A stretch of 62,848 bases of DNA from Chromatiales bacterium (GTDB taxonomy: Bacteria > Pseudomonadota > Gammaproteobacteria > JAHELT01): contig JAHELT010000009.1 in the NCBI GenBank assembly GCA_024644045.1, positions 1-62,848 of the forward strand. Direction: 5' to 3'. Positions 17,788 through 27,040 of the stretch are shown in pieces. The notes under the pieces were generated by a model. It ran no database searches and was not told where the DNA came from. It saw only the letters and a list, made by a program, of their open reading frames with translations. Made by a program: the position numbers and the translations under genes. Within the stretch, counting starts at the first letter, position 1; each line of letters starts with the position of its first letter.

Positions 17788-19581
17788 TCACAGTTGCTCT
17801 GCCACCAGCGCCAGGGTGGCCTCGGAGCCGTCGCGAATGGCGCGCAGGTAGCCCTGCGCGTGCGGCATCTCGTGACAGGCAAAGAACTCCGCGGTGACAA
17901 TCTTGGCCCGGTAGAACGCCGCATCGCCCTCGCCGTCGTCCAGCCTGCGCCGGGCGGCCAGCGCGGCCCGCGCCATGAGCCAGCCGCCGGTGACGGTGCC
18001 GACGAGGTGCAGCATCGGCACCGAAGCCGCCGCCGGGAGGCGCGGATCCTCACGCGCGCTCGCCAGCAGCCAGTCCCTGGCCTGGGCCACGGCGTCGATG
18101 CCCTCGAGGAGGGCACTGCGGATGCGCTGCAGGCTTGCGTCGTCGGCGGCGCCCAGCTCGTTGTCCAGCGACCGCATGTGGTTGATGAACTCCTCCAGCA
18201 CTGCCCCGCCGTCGCGCAGGATCTTGCGACCCACCAGATCGCCGGCCTGTATGCCGGTGGTGCCTTCGTAGATCGGGGTGATGCGTGAGTCGCGCAGTAT
18301 CTGCGCGGCGCCGGTCTCCTCGATGAACCCCATACCGCCGTGCACCTGGATGCCCAGCGAGGCAATCTCGACGCCAAGCTCGGTTGCCCAGCCCTTGGCG
18401 ACCGGTATCAGCAGATCCAGCAGCGCCTGCTGGCGCCGTCGCTCGCCCTCGTCCCCGGTGCGCTGCGCCTTGTCGAAGGCCGAGGCCGTGTAGTAGTTCA
18501 GCGCGCGAATCGCTTCCGTGCGCGCGCGCATGCTCATCAGCATGCGGCGCACGTCCGGGTGGTGGTTGATCGTTACGCGCTCGTCCGCAGCGGTTCCGAT
18601 CGCGCGGCCCTGTACGCGCTGGGCGGCGAAATCGCGGGCTTTCTGGTAGGCCATCTCGGCGATGCCAACGCCCTGCAGCCCGACCGAATGGCGGGCGAGG
18701 TTCATCATGCTGAACATGTACTCGAGACCGCGGTTCTCCTCCCCGACCAGGTACCCGATGGCGCCGTGCTGGTCGCCGTACGCCATCACCGCCGTGGGGC
18801 TCGCGTGGATTCCCAGCTTGTGCTCCAGGGACACGCAGCGCAGGTCGTTGCGCTCGCCGAGCGAGCCGTCCGCGTTGACCAGGTACTTCGGCACGATGAA
18901 CAGCGATATCCCCTTCACGCCGGGCGGCGCGTCCGGCAGGCGCGCCAGCACCAGGTGGATGATGTTCTCGGTGAGCTCGTGCTCGCCGTACGTGATGTAG
19001 ATCTTCTGCCCCGTGATGCGGTAGCGCTCGCCGTCGCGCTCGGCGCGCGTGCGCACCGCGCTCAGGTCGGAGCCCGCCTGCGGCTCGGTGAGGTTCATGG
19101 TGCCCGTCCAGTGACCGGACACCAGGTTCGGCAGGTAGGTGTCTTTCTGAGTCTTGCTGCCGTGCAGCTGCAGGGCGTGCACGGTCCCCTGCGTCAGCAG
19201 CGGTGCCAGTCCGAAAGCCAGGTTGCTCGAGTTCCACATTTCCTGGATCGCACTGGCCAGCAGCCAGGGCAGGCCCTGACCGCCGTACTCCGGATCGAAT
19301 CCGAGGCTGTTCCAGCCCGCCTCGACGAAGGTGCGGTAGGCCTCTGCCCAGCCGTCCGGCATCTGCACCACGCCGTCGGCGATTCGTGCGCCCTGCCGGT
19401 CGCCCTGATCATTCAGCGGCGCGAGAACCTCGCCGGCCAGCTTTCCCGCTTCCTCGAGGACAGCGCGAACCAGATCGGGCGTGGCCTCCTCACAGCCCGG
19501 CAGCGCTGCGACGCCCGGCAGATCGGCGACCTCGTTCATGACGAACTCCATTTCTTCGACAGGTGCTCTGTAGTCGCTCAT
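17788..19581 (-). CDS. Acyl-CoA dehydrogenase with C-terminal extension (DmdC/FadE-like)
   Basis: 597 residues, longer than the classic 380-residue enzyme, with the C-terminal extension of the group annotated as 3-methylthiopropanoyl-CoA dehydrogenase or FadE-type. FAD-site motifs: MNLTEPQAGSDLS and ITGQKIYITYGEHE; LARHSVGLQGVGIAEMAYQKA; then QVHGGMGFIEE and RDSRITPIYEGTTGIQA, containing the catalytic Glu position of this branch. It oxidises an acyl-CoA to enoyl-CoA and hands electrons to ETF. The start ATG overlaps the stop of the metallophosphoesterase gene by 4 bp. The chain-length or methylthio substrate cannot be decided from sequence. Confidence 0.9.
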   Translation of the reverse strand: MSDYRAPVEEMEFVMNEVADLPGVAALPGCEEATPDLVRAVLEEAGKLAGEVLAPLNDQGDRQGARIADGVVQMPDGWAEAYRTFVEAGWNSLGFDPEYGGQGLPWLLASAIQEMWNSSNLAFGLAPLLTQGTVHALQLHGSKTQKDTYLPNLVSGHWTGTMNLTEPQAGSDLSAVRTRAERDGERYRITGQKIYITYGEHELTENIIHLVLARLPDAPPGVKGISLFIVPKYLVNADGSLGERNDLRCVSLEHKLGIHASPTAVMAYGDQHGAIGYLVGEENRGLEYMFSMMNLARHSVGLQGVGIAEMAYQKARDFAAQRVQGRAIGTAADERVTINHHPDVRRMLMSMRARTEAIRALNYYTASAFDKAQRTGDEGERRRQQALLDLLIPVAKGWATELGVEIASLGIQVHGGMGFIEETGAAQILRDSRITPIYEGTTGIQAGDLVGRKILRDGGAVLEEFINHMRSLDNELGAADDASLQRIRSALLEGIDAVAQARDWLLASAREDPRLPAAASVPMLHLVGTVTGGWLMARAALAARRRLDDGEGDAAFYRAKIVTAEFFACHEMPHAQGYLRAIRDGSEATLALVAEQL

Positions 19582-20474
19582 ATCGACTCCACTTCAGAAT
19601 TGAACAAATTCGACGCCCGGGCCCCGGTGCGGCCGCAGCCCTCCGGGTAATGCACCGGATCGAAAGCCAGCGGCACCCCGCCCGCGGTTTGTTCGGCTTG
19701 CGGCAGCACGTCGGTCGACGGCCACAACCCGCTCAGCAGTGCCTCGGCATAGGCGCACAGACCTTCGCCTTGCATTTTACGGCTTGCGGACTCGGCGTCG
19801 TAGCTCAGCGCGCGGGTGCTGATCACGATGCTCTCGCGCCGCTCCTCGGCGACACTGAACCAGACGCGCCGGGTGCCGTCGTTGGCGGGCATGCCGATCA
19901 CGCCGGCGTTGTGCCAGAGCTGCGAGCGCACGCGCCGGGTGAACGGAATTCCACAGTGCCCCGCGACCACGATATCGGTGTCCTGCGGCAGCTCGGCAGC
20001 CAGCTGTGCCTTGTTCGCCGAGGCGAACAGGAAGCGGTTCTGCTGCCTCGAGGTGCCGTGCACCGCAAGCCAGCGCCGACCACCCCAGGAAAAGGCGATC
20101 TGCGCCGGCAGGCCGCGCATCCAGGCTCTGCTGTGCAAGTCCAGATTAGCGCTCGCGTACCGGTACCACTGCGCCGAAAGCACATCGCAGGCGCTGCCCG
20201 GGTCGAATCCACAGCCGCAATCGTCGCTGCCCGTGCCCAGAGATTCTTCGCAGTTCCCTTGAACCACCGCGAGGTTACGCGCTCTAAACACGTCGACGAC
20301 GGCTTGCGGGTCGGCGCAGTAGGCGACCAGATCCCCGGTGCACAGGAGGTTGCGGTCCGGAATGCCGAACTCGGCGGCGCGCTCGAGCAGCGCCAGCAAC
20401 GCTTCAAGGTTGCTGTAAGGGCCACCGAAAAACAGTAACGGCGCCGCAGGAGTCGGCTGAAAAAACGTATTCAT
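19578..20474 (-). CDS. Metallophosphoesterase-fold protein with altered metal motifs
   Basis: 298 residues. The fold is that of the YfcE/ApaH-like calcineurin family: beta-strand, SNLEALLALLE helix, CTGDLVAYC, VVQGNCEESL, WLAVHG, VAGHCGIPF, HNAGVIGMPAND. The first motif, normally DxH before the helix, reads GGPYSN, so the Asp and His ligands of metal 1 are both replaced; GDxVxxG has Cys in the last position and GHTH is GHCG. GNCE and the VHG His remain. Either the metal centre is modified or the protein is not a standard phosphatase. It overlaps the acyl-CoA dehydrogenase gene by 4 bp. Start ATG at 20474. Confidence 0.72.
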   Translation of the reverse strand: MNTFFQPTPAAPLLFFGGPYSNLEALLALLERAAEFGIPDRNLLCTGDLVAYCADPQAVVDVFRARNLAVVQGNCEESLGTGSDDCGCGFDPGSACDVLSAQWYRYASANLDLHSRAWMRGLPAQIAFSWGGRRWLAVHGTSRQQNRFLFASANKAQLAAELPQDTDIVVAGHCGIPFTRRVRSQLWHNAGVIGMPANDGTRRVWFSVAEERRESIVISTRALSYDAESASRKMQGEGLCAYAEALLSGLWPSTDVLPQAEQTAGGVPLAFDPVHYPEGCGRTGARASNLFNSEVESI

Positions 20475-20549
20475 ACAGAGTTCCTGGATACCCGGGTTCG
20501 TCACCGGCGGGCGCGGGCGCCGCGCTGATGCGCGGCGAGGCCCCACCGG

Positions 20550-20555
20550 TATAAT
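20550..20555 (+). promoter_or_regulatory. -10 box for the alpha/beta hydrolase-reductase operon
   Basis: A perfect TATAAT 40 bp before the ATG at 20595, in the 120-bp gap to the divergent metallophosphoesterase gene. No good -35 is seen at 16-18 bp. Confidence 0.5.
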
Positions 20556-20594
20556 GCGCGCCACTTGGCCGCGACACGGCATTCTGACCGAATT

Positions 20595-21482
20595 ATGAAA
20601 CAAAAGTTCTTCGCGGCTCTAGGCCCAGGCGGATTTGTGCGTATTCACTACAGCGAGTGGGGCGAGCAGGACAATCCGCAGGTGCTGGCGTGCGCGCACG
20701 GCCTCACGCGCAACGCGCGCGATTTCGACTACCTCGGCGAGGCGCTGGCACCGCGCTACCGCGTGGTGTGCATCGACTTCCCCGGTCGCGGTCGCAGCGA
20801 CTGGCTGACCGACAGCACCGCCTACAATGTCGCTTTCTACGCCTCGGTGGCGGCCACCTGGCTCGCGGCGGTGGGTGGAGAGCGCGTGCACTGGCTGGGA
20901 ACGTCCATGGGCGGGCTGGTCGGCATCTGGCTGGCGTCACAGCAGCACGTGCCGCTGCGCTCGCTCATCGCCAACGACGTGGGCCCCGAGGTGCCGGCGG
21001 CGGCGATGCAGCGGATCGCCGACTACGTGGGCATGGACTTCCGGTTCGACTCGGTTCGCGGGCTGGAAACCCACCTGCGCATGGTCCACGCGCCGTTCGG
21101 CCCGCTGAGCGATGCGCACTGGGCTCACCTGGCGACGCACAGTCAGCGCCGACTGGCGGACGGCGCAATCGGATTCCACTACGATCCGCGCATCGCTGAC
21201 GCCCTCGGAGCGGCCCGCGAGTCCGGCGTGGACCTGTGGCTGCAGTGGCGCGCATGCCAGGTGCCTGCACTGCTGCTGCGCGGCGCCGAGTCCGACGTGT
21301 TGCCGCAGGCACTGGCCGAACGCATGCTCGAGGCGCTGCCTTCCTGCACCACGCACTGTTTCCCCGGCATCGGGCATGCCCCCGCGCTCATGGTCGAGGC
21401 GCAGATCGACATCGTTGGAGACTGGCTGGCGGCACAGGACGACCGCCGGACGCCGCAACGCACTCATCGGGTTGAACAATGA
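20595..21482 (+). CDS. Alpha/beta-hydrolase
   Basis: 295 residues. Oxyanion segment ACAHGLTRNARDF, FPGRGRS, nucleophile elbow GTSMGG (Ser about 102), an acid in the LLRGAESDVLP region and the catalytic His in GIGHAPALM. The full triad and lid are present, so it should be an active esterase, lipase or C-C hydrolase of the MhpC/haloperoxidase-like group; the substrate is unknown. Start ATG at 20595, 40 bp after a TATAAT. The stop overlaps the ATG of the next gene by 4 bp, implying translational coupling to the membrane reductase fusion. Confidence 0.88.
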   Translation: MKQKFFAALGPGGFVRIHYSEWGEQDNPQVLACAHGLTRNARDFDYLGEALAPRYRVVCIDFPGRGRSDWLTDSTAYNVAFYASVAATWLAAVGGERVHWLGTSMGGLVGIWLASQQHVPLRSLIANDVGPEVPAAAMQRIADYVGMDFRFDSVRGLETHLRMVHAPFGPLSDAHWAHLATHSQRRLADGAIGFHYDPRIADALGAARESGVDLWLQWRACQVPALLLRGAESDVLPQALAERMLEALPSCTTHCFPGIGHAPALMVEAQIDIVGDWLAAQDDRRTPQRTHRVEQ

Positions 21483-23620
21483 ACAAGAATGTATCCAGAG
21501 CCGTACTCGTCGCCGCCGTTGCGGTGCTGGCTTATCTGTTTTTCGCCTTCGATCTGCAGACCTATCTGACGCTCGAGTACTTCAAGCAGCAGCAACGCGC
21601 TTTCGAGGCCTACTACACCGAGAACAAGGTCTTCACGGCGACGGTCTACTTTCTGATCTACATCGCAGTGACCGGCCTGTCGCTGCCCGGCGCGGCAGTC
21701 CTGACGCTGATCGCCGGTGCGCTTTTCGGTCTCGGTCTGGGGTTGCTGCTGGTCTCGTTCGCGAGCTCGATCGGCGCCACGCTGGCGTTTCTGGTGTCGC
21801 GGTTCCTGCTCCGCGACTACGTTCAGAGCCGTTTCGGCGATCGGCTCGGCGCGATCAACGCGGGAGTGGCGAAAGACGGCGCGTTCTACCTGTTCACGCT
21901 GCGCCTGGTGCCGCTGTTTCCGTTCTTCGTCATCAACCTGGTCATGGGCCTGACGCCCATCCGTACCTGGGTGTTTTACGTGGTGAGTCAGCTCGGCATG
22001 CTGGCGGGCACCGTGGTCTACGTGAACGCCGGTACCCAGCTGGCGCAGATCGAAACGCCCGGCGACATTCTCTCCTGGGAGCTGGTGCTGTCGTTCACGC
22101 TGCTGGGTATCTTCCCGCTGCTCGCTAAATGGGTCGTGGGCGCCGTGCAGAAGCACAAGGTACTGCGCGCCTGGCCGAAGCCCGGCAAGTTCGACTACAA
22201 CCTGGTGGTGATAGGGGCGGGCTCCGCCGGCCTGGTCTCCTCGTACATCGCCGCGGCGGTCAAAGCACGCGTTGCGCTGATCGAGAGGGACCGCATGGGC
22301 GGCGACTGCCTGAATACCGGGTGCGTGCCCAGCAAAGCGCTGCTGCGCTCCGCCAAGTTGCTGGCCAACGCCAGGCGGGCAAAGGATTTCGGCTTCAAGC
22401 GGGCCGACATCGAGTTCGACTTCGGCGACGTCATGCAGCGTATCGAAGACGTCATCAAGCGCATCGAGCCGCACGACTCGGTAGAGCGTTACACCGCTCT
22501 GGGGGTCGAGTGCATCAGCGGCGAGGCGCGCATCACCTCGCCCTACACGGTCGAGGTCAACGGCCGCAGCCTGAGCACGCGCGGCATTGTCATCGCCTCG
22601 GGCGGCTCGCCTTTCGTGCCCCCCATCGAAGGCCTCGATCAGATCGAGTATCTCACCTCGGATACGGTCTGGTCATTGCGCGAGTTGCCGGAGCGCCTGA
22701 TCGTGCTGGGCGGCGGACCGATCGGCAGCGAGCTCACGCAGGCGTTCGCGCGCTTCGGCGCCCGGGTCACCCAGGTCGAGATGATGCCGAGGATTCTGTT
22801 GCGCGAGGACGAGGACGTCGCGCAGCTGATCACCGCGCGCTTCGAGGCGGAGGGTGTGCGCGTGTTGACAGACCACCGTGCCGCGCGCGTTGAAGTCGAG
22901 GGTGGGGAGAAGACGCTTGTCTGCGTGCATGACGGCCACGAGGTGCGCCTGCCTTTCGACGCCCTGCTGGTGGCGGTCGGGCGGCGGGCGCATACCGAGA
23001 GCCTGGGCCTCGCCGCGCTGGGCATCGAAGTCACCCGGCAGGGTACCATCGAGACGGACCAGTTCCTGCAGACGCGCTACCCGACGATCTACTGCGCCGG
23101 CGACGTCGCCGGCCCCTACCAGTTCACGCACACGGCTGCGCATCAGGCCTGGTTTGCCGCAGTCAACGCGCTGTTCGGCGGCTTCAGGCGGTTCAAGGCC
23201 GACTACCGGGTCATTCCCTGGGCGACCTTCACCGACCCGGAAGTGGCGCGCGTGGGGCTCAACGAGCTGGAGGCGCGCGAAGCCGGCGTCCCCTACGAGG
23301 TCACGCGCTACGGGATCGACGATCTGGATCGCGCGATCGCCGATTCGGAGGCCGAGGGATTTGTGAAAGTCCTGACCAGGCCCGGCAGCGACAGGGTGCT
23401 GGGTGCCACCATCGTCGGTGCCCACGGCGGTGAGCTGATCGTCGAGTTCATCGCCGCGATGAAGCATGGCTTCGGCCTGAACAAGATTCTCGGCACGATC
23501 CATATCTACCCCACGTTCAGCGAGGCCAATAAATACCTGGCCGGCGAGTGGAAGCGCGCCCACGCGCCCGAGCGCGTGCTGGGCTGGGTGCAGCGCTATC
23601 ACGCCTGGCGGCGCGGTTAG
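21479..23620 (+). CDS. TVP38/DedA membrane domain fused to pyridine-nucleotide-disulfide oxidoreductase
   Basis: 713 residues in two parts. Residues 1-225 form a TVP38/TMEM64 (VTT) membrane domain with about five hydrophobic helices, including GAALFGLGLGLL-like and RLVPLFPFFVINLVMGLT segments. From about 238 a flavin disulfide reductase follows: FAD site VVIGAGSAGLVSSYIAA, redox pair CLNTGCVPSK, NAD site LGGGPIGSELTQAFARFG, second FAD motif YCAGDVAGPYQF, and the C-terminal dimer helix HIYPTFSEA. It resembles mercuric reductase/dihydrolipoamide dehydrogenase but lacks the N-terminal HMA domain and the C-terminal vicinal Cys of MerA, so mercury reduction is unlikely. It probably passes electrons from NAD(P)H at the inner membrane to an unknown disulfide, quinone or metal substrate. 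Co-translated with the alpha/beta hydrolase. Confidence 0.93.
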   Translation: MNKNVSRAVLVAAVAVLAYLFFAFDLQTYLTLEYFKQQQRAFEAYYTENKVFTATVYFLIYIAVTGLSLPGAAVLTLIAGALFGLGLGLLLVSFASSIGATLAFLVSRFLLRDYVQSRFGDRLGAINAGVAKDGAFYLFTLRLVPLFPFFVINLVMGLTPIRTWVFYVVSQLGMLAGTVVYVNAGTQLAQIETPGDILSWELVLSFTLLGIFPLLAKWVVGAVQKHKVLRAWPKPGKFDYNLVVIGAGSAGLVSSYIAAAVKARVALIERDRMGGDCLNTGCVPSKALLRSAKLLANARRAKDFGFKRADIEFDFGDVMQRIEDVIKRIEPHDSVERYTALGVECISGEARITSPYTVEVNGRSLSTRGIVIASGGSPFVPPIEGLDQIEYLTSDTVWSLRELPERLIVLGGGPIGSELTQAFARFGARVTQVEMMPRILLREDEDVAQLITARFEAEGVRVLTDHRAARVEVEGGEKTLVCVHDGHEVRLPFDALLVAVGRRAHTESLGLAALGIEVTRQGTIETDQFLQTRYPTIYCAGDVAGPYQFTHTAAHQAWFAAVNALFGGFRRFKADYRVIPWATFTDPEVARVGLNELEAREAGVPYEVTRYGIDDLDRAIADSEAEGFVKVLTRPGSDRVLGATIVGAHGGELIVEFIAAMKHGFGLNKILGTIHIYPTFSEANKYLAGEWKRAHAPERVLGWVQRYHAWRRG

Positions 23621-23689
23621 GATCGCGACGCGCGCGGGGCGCGTGGATCGGGAATCGGAGGATTGCTCAGGCGTCAGGCGACGCCGGGA

Positions 23690-24463
23690 TCAGGCGGAGA
23701 TCTTCTTCCACACCGCTCTGCCGGCGGCCCCGTCGCGGTAGCCCATGACCGGCTGCGCCGCGCTCTGCACCGGTTCGAAGTCGCTCGCCGCGCCACCCAG
23801 CCAGCGCAGCAGCGGTTCCCACTGCTGGCAGTCGATGTACGCGGTCGGGGACTTCAGCTCGTGAACGCCGAGGCCCTCGTGCGAAGCCTTGGCGTAGTTC
23901 TGCGTGTCGCGCAGCGCGGTGATGAAGGTCATGTTGAGGGTCTGCAGGAACTGGCGCAAAGCCTGGTACATCACAGTGTTCTTGCGTACGCGGTTGGCGA
24001 CCACACCGATGCGCACGTTGTACGCCCGCGCCTTGCCGACCAGCAGCAGGTCGCGCACGAAATTCGCCGCGGCGTGTATGTCGATCGGCGAAGGCAGCAC
24101 CGGAATGATCAGCGCATCCGCGTTCTGCACCACCTGCGCGAGATCCGTGCCGCCGGTCCCGGCGGGCGTATCCATCACCAGGTAGCGGGTGTTCGGCGGG
24201 GTACGCAGCTGAAACGTACGGGTGATCCCGTTGGCGGGCTGGCGGTGGGCGGCCACCCCGTGAATGCTCGGGCGTGCGTCGTCGCGTACGTCGAGCCAGT
24301 GCATGCTCGAGCCCTGCGGATCGTAGTCGAACAGGGATACCGTACCGGCCCTGGCCAGGCAGGCGGCGAGATTGGTAGCAAGGGTGCTTTTGCCGCAACC
24401 GCCCTTGGCGTTGGTAACAATAATCCTTTGCACGCGGTCCGCCGTAGTCACGCACGAGGGCAT
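23690..24463 (-). CDS. ParA/MinD-family ATPase
   Basis: 257 residues from ATG 24463. Deviant Walker A NAKGGCGKSTLATNLA, the DYDPQGSS loop (switch I), and LVMDTPAGTG (Walker B) define a ParA/Soj-type ATPase. The middle (PVLPSPIDIHAAANFV) matches small chromosomal ParA-like proteins that position other cargo. No parB or centromere-like repeats lie beside it, so it is an orphan and probably not the chromosome segregation ATPase. The true start is uncertain: ATG 24463, an upstream GTG at 24487 and a downstream GTG are all possible. An AT-rich patch at 24510-24560, with TATAGA on the minus strand, could hold its promoter. Confidence 0.85.
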   Translation of the reverse strand: MPSCVTTADRVQRIIVTNAKGGCGKSTLATNLAACLARAGTVSLFDYDPQGSSMHWLDVRDDARPSIHGVAAHRQPANGITRTFQLRTPPNTRYLVMDTPAGTGGTDLAQVVQNADALIIPVLPSPIDIHAAANFVRDLLLVGKARAYNVRIGVVANRVRKNTVMYQALRQFLQTLNMTFITALRDTQNYAKASHEGLGVHELKSPTAYIDCQQWEPLLRWLGGAASDFEPVQSAAQPVMGYRDGAAGRAVWKKISA

Positions 24464-24708
24464 CAGTGTACGCCATGGCCTTTGCACCGGAAACCCCTAT
24501 TGGTTACAGAAGTCAGTGATTTCTATACAAAATTTGCGCCAGTTAAAAAAACCGACAGCGGCCGGCGACGGGCGCGCAGCGTCGCAGCGCGCGCCCGGGC
24601 TCGCCCCCCGGACGCCGTCACCGCGGGTTTAAGCCGCTGTATTGGTTGAGGAATAGGGGAGTTTGTCCGCAGCCTGCGAGCGCCGTCCGGCGGCTGCATA
24701 CGATGCCT

Positions 24709-24714
24709 TACAAT
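24709..24714 (+). promoter_or_regulatory. Possible -10 box before lgt
   Basis: TACAAT 44 bp upstream of the lgt ATG. No convincing -35, so this is a weak call. Confidence 0.35.
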
Positions 24715-24758
24715 ACCGCCCACAGCGAGCCCGGCCGGGACCCCGAGATGACAGAGTT

Positions 24759-25550
24759 ATGACGCTACCCGAGATCGATCCGGTGATCGTGCAGCTGGGA
24801 CCGCTGGCGGTTCGCTGGTACGGACTGATGTACCTCGTAGGGTTTCTCGCCGGCTGGTGGCTCATGCGACGCCGTGCCGCACAGCCGGCGTCTGGATGGA
24901 CGCGCGAGGAGGTCGGCGACCTGCTGTTCTACAGCGCGCTCGGCGTGATCCTCGGCGGTCGGCTCGGCTATGTTCTGTTTTACGGCTGGGAACGTCTGCT
25001 CGAAGACCCCTGGTTCGCGGTGCGCATTCAGGAGGGCGGCATGTCGTTCCACGGCGGCCTGCTCGGGGTGCTGGTCGCTGCCGCCCTGTTTGCCCGCAAG
25101 ACCGGCCGCCACTTCATTGACGTTACCGATTTCGGGGCGCCGGTAGTGCCTATCGGCCTGTGCGCCGGGCGCCTGGGCAACTTCATCAACGCGGAGCTGT
25201 GGGGACGACCCACCGACCTGCCCTGGGGCATCGTGTTCCCGGGCGGCGGCCCGCTGGCGCGGCATCCGTCGCAGCTCTACGAGGCGCTGCTCGAGGGCGT
25301 GGCGCTGTTCGTGCTGCTTTGGTGGTTCTCTTCAAAACCGCGTGCGCGTTATGCGGTGTCGGGTCTGTTCCTGATCGGCTACAGCGGGTTTCGTATAATC
25401 GTCGAGTTCTTCCGCGAACCGGACGCGCATCTCGGGTTCCTGTTCTCGGGCTGGCTGACGATGGGTCAGCTGCTGAGCCTGCCCATGCTCATCGCCGGTG
25501 GTATCTTTCTCGCGCTCGCGAGGCGCGAAGGCGCCCGCGCGACGGCGTGA
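24759..25550 (+). CDS. lgt: Prolipoprotein diacylglyceryl transferase Lgt
   Basis: Transfers diacylglycerol from phosphatidylglycerol to the lipobox cysteine of prolipoproteins in the inner membrane. 263 residues, seven predicted TM helices. The family signature [15 protein letters not shown], the catalytic-region [11 protein letters not shown] and the [12 protein letters not shown] motif are all present. ATG 24759 gives the normal short periplasmic N-terminus. Followed by thyA (87 bp gap) and folA, a common order in gammaproteobacteria. Substrates of Lgt in this window include RlpA. Confidence 0.96.
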   Translation: MTLPEIDPVIVQLGPLAVRWYGLMYLVGFLAGWWLMRRRAAQPASGWTREEVGDLLFYSALGVILGGRLGYVLFYGWERLLEDPWFAVRIQEGGMSFHGGLLGVLVAAALFARKTGRHFIDVTDFGAPVVPIGLCAGRLGNFINAELWGRPTDLPWGIVFPGGGPLARHPSQLYEALLEGVALFVLLWWFSSKPRARYAVSGLFLIGYSGFRIIVEFFREPDAHLGFLFSGWLTMGQLLSLPMLIAGGIFLALARREGARATA

Positions 25551-25637
25551 GACCGTAACGCCGGCACACCGGTTTGACATCTGCAGCCGGCGTTTCGATC
25601 ATTGCGCGGTAACCTCAAGCCGACGGCGCACGCGCTC

Positions 25638-26432
25638 ATGCAAACTTACCTCGATCTCATCCGCCACGTGCTCGACCAGGGCACCGCCAAGAACGACCGC
25701 ACCGGCACCGGCACGCTGTCGGTGTTCGGTTATCAGATGCGCTTCGACCTGTCCGCCGGGTTCCCGGCACTGACCACCAAGAAGCTGCATCTGAAGTCGA
25801 TCATCCACGAGCTGCTGTGGTTCCTGCGCGGTTCCACGAACGTCGCCTACCTGCGCGAAAACGGGGTCAGCATCTGGAACGAATGGGCGGACGCCGGGGG
25901 CGAGCTGGGGCCGGTGTACGGCTACCAGTGGCGCTCGTGGCCGCTGCCCGACGGACGCCACGTCGACCAGATGAGCGAGGTGCTGCGCCAGCTGCGTGAA
26001 ACGCCCGATTCGCGGCGCATGATCGTGAGCGCCTGGAACGTCGCCCAGCTGGACCAGATGGCTCTGCCGCCCTGTCACGCATTCTTCCAGTTTTACGTCG
26101 CCGACGGCGCGCTGTCATGCCAGCTGTACCAGCGCAGCGCGGACGTCTTCCTGGGGGTGCCCTTTAATATCGCCTCGTACGCGCTACTCACGTTGATGGT
26201 AGCGCAGGTCAGCGGGCTCAGAGCAGGCGAGTTCGTGCACACCCTGGGTGATGCACACCTGTACAACAATCACCTCGAACAGGCGCACGAACAGCTGCAG
26301 CGCGAGCCTCGCGCGCTGCCGGAGATGGTTTTGAACCCGGCCGTGAACGACCTGTTCGCGTTTCAGTTCACGGACTTCGAGCTGCGTGGCTACCAACCGC
26401 ATCCGCACATCGCCGCGCCGGTGGCCGTGTAG
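25638..26432 (+). CDS. thyA: Thymidylate synthase ThyA
   Basis: Makes dTMP from dUMP with methylene-tetrahydrofolate, releasing dihydrofolate for FolA. 264 residues, the same length as E. coli ThyA. The catalytic Cys is in [20 protein letters not shown] and the dUMP-binding [14 protein letters not shown] are intact, and the C-terminal PVAV closing tail is present. The start ATG at 25638 is set by homology ([15 protein letters not shown]). folA starts 15 bp downstream, so the two steps of the thymidylate cycle are in one operon. Confidence 0.97.
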   Translation: MQTYLDLIRHVLDQGTAKNDRTGTGTLSVFGYQMRFDLSAGFPALTTKKLHLKSIIHELLWFLRGSTNVAYLRENGVSIWNEWADAGGELGPVYGYQWRSWPLPDGRHVDQMSEVLRQLRETPDSRRMIVSAWNVAQLDQMALPPCHAFFQFYVADGALSCQLYQRSADVFLGVPFNIASYALLTLMVAQVSGLRAGEFVHTLGDAHLYNNHLEQAHEQLQREPRALPEMVLNPAVNDLFAFQFTDFELRGYQPHPHIAAPVAV

Positions 26433-26447
26433 CTGCGGCGCCGCTCG

Positions 26448-26942
26448 ATGCTGCTGTCGCTGATCGTCGCGATGGACCGGCGCATGGCGATCGGCAAGGA
26501 CAACGCCTTGCCGTGGCGCCTGTCCGACGACCTGCGCTACTTCAAGCGCGCGACCCTGGGCAAGCCGGTGATCATGGGACGCAAGACCTTCGAATCGATC
26601 GGCAAACCCCTGTCCGGTCGCGACAACGTCGTGATTACACGCAACCCGCAGTGGCAGGCGGCCGGCTGCATCGTGTACGCCGATCCGGAAAGCGCGCTGG
26701 CTGCGCTGGCAGAAGTGCCCGAGGCGTGCGTGATCGGGGGCGGGCAGATCTACGCCGCCACCCTGCACCGGTGCGAGCGCCTGCACGTGACGCACGTCGA
26801 TGCCGAGGTGGACGGGGATGTTTACTTCCCGGCAATCGACTGGGGGCGCTGGCGCGCGACCGAGGTGTTTCGCCACGACGCTGACGAACGCAACTCGCAT
26901 GCGTTCCGGGTCGCCGTGTACGAGCCGGTAAGCGCAGGCTAA
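26448..26942 (+). CDS. folA: Dihydrofolate reductase FolA
   Basis: Reduces dihydrofolate to tetrahydrofolate with NADPH. 164 residues, normal chromosomal type I DHFR. Conserved: AMDRRMAIGKDNALPWRL with the Met20-loop and Trp, the acidic Asp of SDDLRYF, the NADPH site GRKTFESIGKPL and the VIGGGQIY loop. It directly follows thyA. After its stop comes a 315-bp gene-free, AT-richer gap (26943-27257) that contains the hairpin element described separately. Confidence 0.96.
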   Translation: MLLSLIVAMDRRMAIGKDNALPWRLSDDLRYFKRATLGKPVIMGRKTFESIGKPLSGRDNVVITRNPQWQAAGCIVYADPESALAALAEVPEACVIGGGQIYAATLHRCERLHVTHVDAEVDGDVYFPAIDWGRWRATEVFRHDADERNSHAFRVAVYEPVSAG

Positions 26943-27040
26943 CCCGCATATTGCACGAAGGAGAACTCCGGGCATCCCTGCCTCCGCCCTGCGGGCCAGC
27001 TAATGGCTGTTCAAATTGTTCCAGACAATTCAGTCGCTCC

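Noticed and set aside
23628-23644. ACGCGC-GCGGG-GCGCGT stem-loop between convergent genes
   Set aside because: No T-run on either side; such GC stems occur often here, so it was not called a terminator.
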